From: a virus
Strand: one strand, 5' to 3'
Length of the DNA: 34,585 nt
IMG/VR virus record: IMGVR_UViG_3300042860_003674
Coordinates: 1 to 34,585 of that record
Numbering within the stretch: the stretch's first letter is position 1; each line of letters opens with the position of its first letter. The notes below the pieces were generated by a model, which searched no databases, was not told the origin of the DNA, and worked only from the letters and a program-made list of their open reading frames with translations. Below, piece after piece: positions 6,627-11,916 of this stretch. The position numbers and the translations under genes were made by a program.

Positions 6627-6890
6627 ATGAAGCAATTGCCCCCGCGCTACCGCGCTACGAATGTGGTTCTAACCATACGCGATCAGGGCCGTACCGTGTC
6701 GTGGCTGGCCAGGAGAATCGGTGTATCCAGGCAGTACACGAGCAGTGTGGTGCACGGCCACATCGATGTCGCCGAACCGGTTGCGATTCGCATCGCGACA
6801 GAGATCGGCGTGCCCTTTTTTTTGCTCTTTGAAGTGTCAAAGAGCAGTGAAATCAACCCAGATCGGGTAGACGCGGAGGTGCTGGTGTGA
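6627..6890 (+). CDS. Cro-like helix-turn-helix protein, 87 aa
   Basis: Residues ~22-60 form a helix-turn-helix of the XRE/Cro kind: SWLARRIGVSRQYTSSVVHG, then a helix ending in EIGVPFFLLFEV. It is the first gene of the early operon, divergent from the repressor and starting at the presumed transcription start. A GGAG at 6611-6614 is 12 nt upstream and lies within the promoter spacer, so leaderless translation is favoured. An 8-T run (6816-6823) encodes part of PFFLL. Likely role: early repressor antagonist or autoregulator. Confidence 0.8.
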   Translation: MKQLPPRYRATNVVLTIRDQGRTVSWLARRIGVSRQYTSSVVHGHIDVAEPVAIRIATEIGVPFFLLFEVSKSSEINPDRVDAEVLV

Positions 6891-7237
6891 GCGAGCTGAT
6901 GGGGATTGACGAGGTGGTGGCGCTGGCGGGACAGGGCGCGGCGGACATGGCTGGGCGGTGGCGCGCTGTCTACCGCACGGCAGGGATTCCGCCGCAGTGG
7001 GTGGCGGACGAGACGCTGTCGCTGGCCCGGGCGCTGGTGGAGGACGCGCTGGGGGTGAACGCGCTGGTCCAGCGGTGGCAGCGCGAGCACGGGAGCCGGG
7101 AGCAGCAGGAGGTGGCCGGGGAGTTCTTCGCCACGATGCAGGGCGTGCATCGGCAGCTCGAGCGGCTGGGGCTCGAGGGGATCGACCGGCTGTGCGAGCG
7201 ACTCGCTGGCGCAGAGGTCGTTGTTCATGCGGTCTGA
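6887..7237 (+). CDS. Unknown early protein, 116 aa, helical
   Basis: GTG 6887 overlaps the cro-like stop (GTGA). The product is largely helical and charged (AGRWRAVYRTAGIPPQWVADETLSLARALVEDALG...), with a conserved-looking IPPQWV segment. No catalytic or zinc motif is visible. Its place as second gene of the early operon is typical of small regulatory or host-takeover proteins; no function can be assigned. Confidence 0.7.
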   Translation: MSELMGIDEVVALAGQGAADMAGRWRAVYRTAGIPPQWVADETLSLARALVEDALGVNALVQRWQREHGSREQQEVAGEFFATMQGVHRQLERLGLEGIDRLCERLAGAEVVVHAV

Positions 7238-7274
7238 AGTGCACGGCTCGTGCCATGGGCGCGGGGAGGTTGTG

Positions 7275-7637
7275 ATGGCTGAAGGGATGTGGCTCTCGAT
7301 CGCGGAGGCGGCGCGGGAGCTCGGGGTGTCGGAGCCGACGGTGGTGGCTGGTGTCGAGCAGGGGCGGATCGAGGCGGTCCGCCTGGGCGAGACGCACCGG
7401 GTGACGCGGATTCACCGGCACGCGCTGATGCCGTGGTTGAAGGGTGAGTTCAACCGGAGCCAGGCGGCGGCGCGAGCGGCGCTGGTGGTGCGGATGCGCG
7501 AGCAGCGGCTGGTGGTGGAGCGGATGGAGGCGGAGCTCGATCGGGAGCGTCGCCGGTTGCTCGAGGTGATGCGGGAGGTGGAGCACGAGGCGGGCGCCTC
7601 GGTGACGGACGACGGACGTCGTCTGCGGGTGGTCTGA
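7275..7637 (+). CDS. MerR/excisionase-type DNA-binding protein with C-terminal coiled coil
   Basis: 120 aa from ATG 7275, 5 nt after GGGGAGG. Residues ~4-55 match the excisionase/MerR winged-helix pattern: LSIAEAARELGVSEPTVVAG then a wing with RLGETHRVTRIHRHAL. Residues ~60-105 are a long charged coiled coil, which is longer than in typical Xis proteins. As the only excisionase-type fold near the integrase region, it is a candidate directionality factor, but it could equally be a transcription regulator. Confidence 0.7.
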   Translation: MAEGMWLSIAEAARELGVSEPTVVAGVEQGRIEAVRLGETHRVTRIHRHALMPWLKGEFNRSQAAARAALVVRMREQRLVVERMEAELDRERRRLLEVMREVEHEAGASVTDDGRRLRVV

Positions 7638-7665
7638 GGCTCGCGCGGCGGCAACCGCGCGAGCC
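7638..7665 (+). other. Stable intergenic hairpin in the early operon
   Basis: Perfect 11-bp stem GGCTCGCGCGG (7638-7648) and CCGCGCGAGCC (7655-7665) with loop CGGCAA. It starts right after the stop codon of the MerR-like gene and ends 2 nt before the AAGGAG ribosome-binding site of the next gene. There is no T tract, so it is more likely an mRNA processing or stability element, or a translation attenuator, than a terminator. Confidence 0.6.
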
Positions 7666-7683
7666 CCAAGGAGAAGAACGACC

Positions 7684-7986
7684 GTGATCAATTCTAACAG
7701 GCACGACAAGGACGATCTGATGGACCAGCAGCGGCGCTTCATGACGATCGACCGGCCTCGCGGCGTGGAGCCGGTGACGCTGTACGTGCGGCCGGTGACG
7801 CCGACGCAGGCGCTCCACAACGTCGAGATGGCGCTGGTGCTCGTGCGGGACTGGCGCGAGGAAGCGCTGGAGCTGCGGACGTTGCGGCTGCGGGATCGGG
7901 TGGAGATCCAGAACCTGCAGGAGCTGCTGGCGGACGCGCTGTGGGACCTGGAGCAGCTGCGCAAGCGCTGTGAGGAGGCCGAGTAA
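7684..7986 (+). CDS. Unknown coiled-coil protein, 100 aa
   Basis: GTG 7684 follows AAGGAG (7668-7673) with 10-nt spacing. The N-terminal half is basic/polar with a short TLYVRPVTPTQALH strand; residues ~50-98 form a leucine/glutamate-rich coiled coil. No family recognised. The preceding hairpin may control its expression. Confidence 0.65.
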   Translation: MINSNRHDKDDLMDQQRRFMTIDRPRGVEPVTLYVRPVTPTQALHNVEMALVLVRDWREEALELRTLRLRDRVEIQNLQELLADALWDLEQLRKRCEEAE

Positions 7987-8207
7987 TGGCGGCGGTGGAG
8001 TCGGTTGGTGGGCGCCGGGGCTCGTGGCGCATCGATGTGGCGGAGGACGGCGGGTACGTGGTGTTGACGGTGGTCTATGTGGACCTTCGCGGCATTGACC
8101 AGCCAGTGGTCGACGCGCAGGACGTGGAGATCGACCCGCAGGACGCGCTGACGCTGGCCGAGGTGCTGCGCAAGGCGGCGCTCGCTGCCGGGATGCAGAC
8201 GTGGTGA
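7986..8207 (+). CDS. Unknown small protein, 73 aa
   Basis: ATG 7986 overlaps the previous stop (TAATG). A beta-rich N-terminal half (SWRIDVAEDGGYVVLTVVYV) is followed by an amphipathic helix near the C-terminus (DALTLAEVLRKAALAAG). The layout resembles the 65-aa product at 13622-13819 (beta sheet then a helix near ARRLAYALLAL), so the two may be distant relatives. Function unknown. Confidence 0.65.
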   Translation: MAAVESVGGRRGSWRIDVAEDGGYVVLTVVYVDLRGIDQPVVDAQDVEIDPQDALTLAEVLRKAALAAGMQTW

Positions 8208-8308
8208 ACCGCGACCCGTGGCGGGATGGCTATCGGTCGTGGTCGTGGGGCGAGCGGGATCGGGCGCGGCGGAGCTGGCGACGGTGGTTGCCGCGATGGT
8301 CGAGGTGA
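8204..8308 (+). CDS. Possible Trp/Arg-rich micro-protein, 34 aa
   Basis: GTG 8204 overlaps the previous stop (GTGA), and TGA 8306-8308 overlaps the next gene, so it exactly fills a gap in an operon of overlapping genes. The peptide is very rich in Trp and Arg (WRDGYRSWSWGERDRARRSW). No SD beyond coupling, and no known family. It may be a chance frame. Confidence 0.3.
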   Translation: MNRDPWRDGYRSWSWGERDRARRSWRRWLPRWSR

Positions 8309-8517
8309 CGGTGGTGCGACTGGTGGTGCTGTTCGGTGCGGGTGCGGCGATCGGGACGTTCGGGGCGTTGCTGCTGGCGATCCGGGTCGCGGAGACGGTG
8401 ACCCACGAGATGCGCGTGGCGCGCGAGTTCGAGCACCGGCAGTGGCGCGCGTTTGTGCGTCGGCAGGTGCGTGGTGGGCGCTCGATGACGGGCGCCGATC
8501 AGATCGGAGTGAACTAG
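8296..8517 (+). CDS. Small single-pass membrane protein, 73 aa
   Basis: From ATG 8296, a long hydrophobic segment (VVRLVVLFGAGAAIGTFGAL and on to IRVAE) is followed by a basic cytoplasmic-type tail. A GTG at 8218 in the same frame would add 26 residues; I prefer 8296 because the upstream stretch is better explained by a coupled micro-frame. Early-operon membrane proteins of this size are often superinfection-exclusion or host-interaction factors, but nothing identifies this one. Confidence 0.55.
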   Translation: MVEVTVVRLVVLFGAGAAIGTFGALLLAIRVAETVTHEMRVAREFEHRQWRAFVRRQVRGGRSMTGADQIGVN

Positions 8518-9225
8518 ATGGGCGGGCAGCGGTTCGACCTCAAGGACTACATCCCGGTGCAGGAGCGGATCAACTTCTTCTGGCGGGACTACCCGGACGG
8601 GCACATCACGACGCAGCTGATGAGCGATCCGGAGGACTTCACGCTCTGCCGCTATCGGGCGGAGGTGTACCGCTCGCTCGAGGACAAGCGGCCGGCGGCG
8701 ACAGGGCACGCGTTCGAGCGGGCCGGGCAGGGGATGGCGAACCAGACGTCGCACGAGGAGAACTGCGAGACCTCGGCGATCGGGCGGGCGCTAGCGAACC
8801 TGGGGTACGCGACGAGCCACTCGCAGCGGCCGAGCCGGGAGGAGATGGGCAAGGTGCAGCGGGCGGAGGCGGAGCACAAGCCGAAGGCGACACCGGCCCA
8901 GGCGCCGCAGCAGCCACCGCAGCAGCCGGCCCCGGTCGAAGCCCAGCAGCCGGTGGCGGACAAGGACGATGCGGCTGCGCCGATCAACCAGAAGGGGATG
9001 GGCGCGCTGCACGCGGCGGCGGGGAAGCGAAACCTGAGCCACGACGACGTGAAGGCGATGGCGGTGGCGCGCTACGGCGTGACGTCGACGAAGGAGCTGA
9101 CGGTCGGGCAGGGGCGGGAGCTGTACGTGTGGCTGTCGCAGACGCCGGACGAGCAGCTGGTCGATCTGGTGGTCGCTGCGCGGGAGCAGCTGCGGCGGTC
9201 GGGCGTGAACCCGATGTTCGCCTAG
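8518..9225 (+). CDS. Putative single-strand annealing / Rad52-like recombination protein
   Basis: 235 aa; GGAG (8506-8509) is 8 nt before ATG 8518. The N-terminal ~110 residues contain a block I associate with phage recombination proteins of the Sak/Rad52-ERF type: YIPVQERINFFWRDYPDGHI, then GHAFERAGQGMANQTS and ENCETSAIGRALANLGYA. A Pro/Gln/Ala-rich linker (about 120-160) follows, then a C-terminal helical domain (about 165-235) of the kind used for partner contact. The SSB gene follows by 10 nt, supporting a role in recombination-dependent replication or repair. Family call is from memory of motif style and is not certain. Confidence 0.55.
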   Translation: MGGQRFDLKDYIPVQERINFFWRDYPDGHITTQLMSDPEDFTLCRYRAEVYRSLEDKRPAATGHAFERAGQGMANQTSHEENCETSAIGRALANLGYATSHSQRPSREEMGKVQRAEAEHKPKATPAQAPQQPPQQPAPVEAQQPVADKDDAAAPINQKGMGALHAAAGKRNLSHDDVKAMAVARYGVTSTKELTVGQGRELYVWLSQTPDEQLVDLVVAAREQLRRSGVNPMFA

Positions 9226-9235
9226 GAGGAATGAC

Positions 9236-9598
9236 GTGGCGAGTGGGGCGCATGTGACGGTGATCGGGCACCTCGGGGCGGACGCGCAGCTCGAGTACGC
9301 GCAGAGCGGGACGGCGCGGTTGCGGTTTCGGGTTGCGGTCAGCGATGGCACGGAGCGGGAGCCGCACACGACGTGGTTCTCGGCCACGTTGCTGGGGAAG
9401 CGCGCGGAGCAGTGGTCCGAGTGGGGGCTGGTGAAGGGCGCGCTGGTGGCGGTGATCGGGCGGCTGAGCGTGCGGGAGTGGGAGTCGAAGGAGGGGGAGC
9501 GGCGGTTTACGCCGGAGGTGCTGGTGGACCAGGTGCTGAAGCTGGACAAGCAGCAGCAGTCTAACGGGGCGCAGGCCAACGGCGTGGTGCCGTTCTAG
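9236..9598 (+). CDS. ssb: Single-stranded DNA-binding protein (SSB)
   Basis: 120 aa, GTG 9236 after GGAGGA (SD). One OB-fold: VTVIGHLGADAQLEYAQSGT, RLRFRVAVSD, TTWFSATLLGKRAE, VKGALVAVIGRLSVREWESK. The C-terminus ends in VVPF rather than the acidic DDIPF tip, so binding to host replication partners may be altered. It coats single-stranded DNA in phage replication and recombination, consistent with the flanking annealing and initiator genes. Confidence 0.92.
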   Translation: MASGAHVTVIGHLGADAQLEYAQSGTARLRFRVAVSDGTEREPHTTWFSATLLGKRAEQWSEWGLVKGALVAVIGRLSVREWESKEGERRFTPEVLVDQVLKLDKQQQSNGAQANGVVPF

Positions 9599-9607
9599 GA
9601 GGGCGCG

Positions 9608-10390
9608 ATGAACTGGCTGCGGCTCTATCACGAGGTGCTCGACGACCCGAAGGTGCAGCGGCTCGACCCGGTGGTGTTCAAGGCGTGGGTCAACCTGCTC
9701 TGCCTCGCGAGCCGCAGCCAGCCGCGCGGGGTGCTCCCGGGAATCGAGGACATCGCGTTCGCGTTGCGGATGGGAACCGACGAAACGAATGCCGCCGTGG
9801 AGCTCCTGGTGGCTCGTGGGCTGATCGATCGCACCAAGAGCGGGCTAGCGATGCACAACTGGGAAGCGAGGCAATTCAAGTCAGACAACGTTTCAGAGCG
9901 CGTGCGTCGTCATCGACAGGCAACGTCTGGTGAAACGTTACATGAAACGTTGCGCGATAAGACGGCTGTAACGGATGAGCAACGTTCCACGGAACGGAAT
10001 AGTAACGCCCTAGATACAGAACAGAACAGAACAGAAACAGAGCAGAGCAGAGGAGATATGGGCGCTAGCGCGCCAGCAAAAGTGACGCCGATCGAGAAGG
10101 GGAAGCGGGGGACGAAGGCGCCGAAGCATTTCGACCTCGATGCGGAGCACTACGACGCGGCGGAGGCGCTGGGGTTCACGACGCAGCAGACGGTGGACGA
10201 GACGGCGCGGTTCCTCGACTGGCACCGGGCGAAGGGGACGACGCACGTGGACTGGACCGCGGCGTGGCGGAACTGGATGCGGAAGGCTCGGGACCTGAAG
10301 GCCGAGCGCGGCTCAAAGCAGACCGATGCGGACTACTGGGCGGAGTTCGACCGGCTGACGGGCGGCGGTGATGTGGAGGTGGGGCCGTGA
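9608..10390 (+). CDS. Replication initiator, lambda-O / DnaD-like
   Basis: 260 aa; ATG 9608 after GGAGGG. Residues ~1-100 form a winged-helix replisome-organiser domain: MNWLRLYHEVLDDPKVQRL, FKAWVNLLCLAS, EDIAFALRMGTDET, LVARGLIDR. A low-complexity, less GC-rich middle (about 95-150) contains the DNA repeats of a probable origin. The C-terminal domain (about 165-245) has FLDWHRAKGTTHVDWTAAWR followed by NWMRKA, a motif common at the end of phage replication proteins. It would bind its own coding sequence and recruit the helicase loader encoded next, as O and P do in lambda. Confidence 0.8.
   Translation: MNWLRLYHEVLDDPKVQRLDPVVFKAWVNLLCLASRSQPRGVLPGIEDIAFALRMGTDETNAAVELLVARGLIDRTKSGLAMHNWEARQFKSDNVSERVRRHRQATSGETLHETLRDKTAVTDEQRSTERNSNALDTEQNRTETEQSRGDMGASAPAKVTPIEKGKRGTKAPKHFDLDAEHYDAAEALGFTTQQTVDETARFLDWHRAKGTTHVDWTAAWRNWMRKARDLKAERGSKQTDADYWAEFDRLTGGGDVEVGP
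9887..9991. other. Candidate replication origin: AACGTT iterons inside the initiator gene
   Basis: The palindrome AACGTT occurs at 9887, 9934, 9946 and 9981 with a variant AACGTC at 9922, and a GTTCCACGGAAC inverted repeat spans 9984-9995. The two central copies sit in TGAAACGTTR repeats 12 nt apart. The area is richer in A/T than the rest of the early region. Iterons in the O-type gene beside a purine-rich tract match the lambdoid origin layout. Confidence 0.5.
10016..10051 (+). repeat. Pentamer repeat (ACAGA/GCAGA, seven copies)
   Basis: Five ACAGA and two GCAGA units in tandem with one extra A, next to the AACGTT iterons. In lambda-type origins an A-rich, strand-biased tract beside the iterons is where the helix opens; this tract could play that part. 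It encodes a polar linker (DTEQNRTETEQSRG). Confidence 0.6.
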
Positions 10391-10917
10391 CCTCGTTGAA
10401 GCAGGCGCTCGCGGAGTTGCGGACGGCGTTTCCGCAGCGGGATGTGCCGGTGGCGACGCTGGCGTTGTACGCGCGGCAGCTGGCGGACCTCGATGAGGCG
10501 GCGGTGGTGGACGCGGTGTACCGCCTGATCCGGACGGCCAAGTTCTTCCCGACGATTTCGGAGATCCGGGAGGCGGCGGTGGCCGGCGGGCCGATGGACG
10601 GCCTGGCGGAGGCGGCGTGGGCGGAGGTGCGCAAGGAAGCGGCGCGGGTGGGCTGGAACCGGGGGCCGGTGATGCGGAACCGGGAGCTGGTGGAGGCGGA
10701 GGCGCCGGTGTTTGCGAACCCGATCACGGAGGCGGCGGTGGCGTCGATGTCGTGGCGGCTGATCTGCCTCGGGGAGCAAGCGGAGGTGCGGGAGCAGTTC
10801 CTGTGGACGTGGAAGAACCTGTCGAGCGGGCTGGTGAAGCGCGGGCAGGCGGCGGACGGGGGGCTGAAGGGGCTGCCGGGGGCGTCGGATTTGGTGGCGC
10901 TGAAGAGGGTGAAGTGA
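10387..10917 (+). CDS. Putative replicative helicase loader (G39P/P-like)
   Basis: 176 aa; GTG 10387 overlaps the initiator stop. An N-terminal helical part has LYARQLADLDEAAVVDAVYR and then FFPTISEIREAA; the tract of a helix followed by F-P-T-I-x-E-I-R is the hallmark of helicase loader/inhibitor proteins such as SPP1 G39P and relatives. The gene follows the initiator directly, the order expected for O/P-type pairs. No ATPase motif is present, so it would act as a structural loader and not a DnaC-type one. Confidence 0.65.
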   Translation: MTSLKQALAELRTAFPQRDVPVATLALYARQLADLDEAAVVDAVYRLIRTAKFFPTISEIREAAVAGGPMDGLAEAAWAEVRKEAARVGWNRGPVMRNRELVEAEAPVFANPITEAAVASMSWRLICLGEQAEVREQFLWTWKNLSSGLVKRGQAADGGLKGLPGASDLVALKRVK

Positions 10918-11816
10918 TGGTGACGAAGAACGACCAGGTCGGGCGGTCCGGCAAGACGCTCGACAAGCACGTCGAAATGCGAAAGCTATTTGGGATGGCG
11001 CTCACGTTCACGAAGAACCTGCGTGCAGGGAAATACCCGCATGAGAAGACGCTGTCCAAGTTTGTCTATGTCGACCTGCACGCTGGATGCGGTGTTTATC
11101 CGGACGGAACAATCGGAAGCCCGCAGTTGTTTATCGACGAAGCCGAGCGCCTCGGTGAGCCGTATCACGCGATTCTTTGCGAGGTCGGCGCCGAGCAACT
11201 GATGAGCTTGCACTCACTTTACGGCAGGAATCCGAACGTCACGGTGGTCGGTGGTGATCACATGCGCACCGTTGAATCTGTGCGTTCGGTTATCCAGCAG
11301 GTTCGTGGCGACCGTGGGATTGTCTACGGCCTGGTGCTTGCCGATCCGAATGGAGCTGATGTTCCGGTGGAGGTGATCAACCAGATTGCCTCTGGATTCA
11401 AGGGCTCGCGCATTGACGTTGCGATATCGACGGGAGCGACCTCGTTTAAGCGTCGTGATGGCCAGCGGCTTCCTGGCGTGTTGGGTGGGATTAACAAGCG
11501 GTACTTCAAGTGTTTTTGGGATATCGGGGGGAAGTGGCAGTGGCAGATCTGGGTCGCGTCGAACTGGACGAATGCCGGAAAGAGCTTCCCCGCTGGAGCT
11601 CACTGGATGGACAGCAAGGGGAATCAAGAGGACGCGTTACTCAAGGCGGCTTTCACGAGCAGAGAAAGAGCGGTCGGCCTGCATCTCCGTATCGAACCTA
11701 CCGCGAGTATCTCCGTCATCCCGAGTTCCGGAAGGTCCGAGCGCAGGTCTTCTCCCGATCAGGAGGTTGGTGCGAACGATGCCGGGTTGCCCCAGCAACT
11801 GAGCCTCATCACCTGA
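10917..11816 (+). CDS. tcmP: Three-Cys-motif partner protein (TcmP-like), 299 aa
   Basis: ATG 10917 overlaps the previous stop (TGATG). Residues ~48-70 give FVYVDLHAGCGVYPDGTIGS, the family's N-terminal signature (normally YiDgFaGpG...GSP); later come LVLADPNGADVPVEVINQIA and FWDIGGKWQWQIWVASNW, resembling the family core. TcmP proteins are known as regular neighbours of phage Gp37/Gp68 three-Cys proteins, and such a gene follows here. The fold looks nucleic-acid- or SAM-binding, but the reaction is unknown. The last ~45 residues read through the HNH frame and look like chance coding. Codon use (more A/T at third positions) differs from neighbours, suggesting recent acquisition. Confidence 0.75.
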   Translation: MVTKNDQVGRSGKTLDKHVEMRKLFGMALTFTKNLRAGKYPHEKTLSKFVYVDLHAGCGVYPDGTIGSPQLFIDEAERLGEPYHAILCEVGAEQLMSLHSLYGRNPNVTVVGGDHMRTVESVRSVIQQVRGDRGIVYGLVLADPNGADVPVEVINQIASGFKGSRIDVAISTGATSFKRRDGQRLPGVLGGINKRYFKCFWDIGGKWQWQIWVASNWTNAGKSFPAGAHWMDSKGNQEDALLKAAFTSRERAVGLHLRIEPTASISVIPSSGRSERRSSPDQEVGANDAGLPQQLSLIT

Positions 11817-11908
11817 TCTATCCGAAGTGGGGCACGTTTGACCTGCCGGAGAACCTGATTGCGGTGTGCCACCACTGCCACTGCGAGATTCACGACAAGC
11901 CGGACTGA
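11540..11908 (+). CDS. HNH endonuclease, overlapping tcmP in the -1 frame
   Basis: The domain in the last ~75 residues is clear: YREYLRHPEFRKVRAQVF, a CERC zinc pair, HHLIYP, ENLIAV, and CHHCHCEIH, i.e. a complete H-N-H/zinc-finger nuclease. The start is uncertain. GTG 11540 has a GGGGGGA purine run 7 nt upstream, but lies ~275 nt inside tcmP. No ATG, GTG or TTG exists nearer the domain. Because the frame is -1 to tcmP, a TcmP-HNH fusion by frameshift, or a single-base indel joining two genes, is an alternative. It would nick or cut dsDNA. Many phage HNH proteins assist packaging; this one sits instead in an accessory cassette. Confidence 0.7.
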   Translation: MADLGRVELDECRKELPRWSSLDGQQGESRGRVTQGGFHEQRKSGRPASPYRTYREYLRHPEFRKVRAQVFSRSGGWCERCRVAPATEPHHLIYPKWGTFDLPENLIAVCHHCHCEIHDKPD

Positions 11909-11916
11909 GGTGCGTG

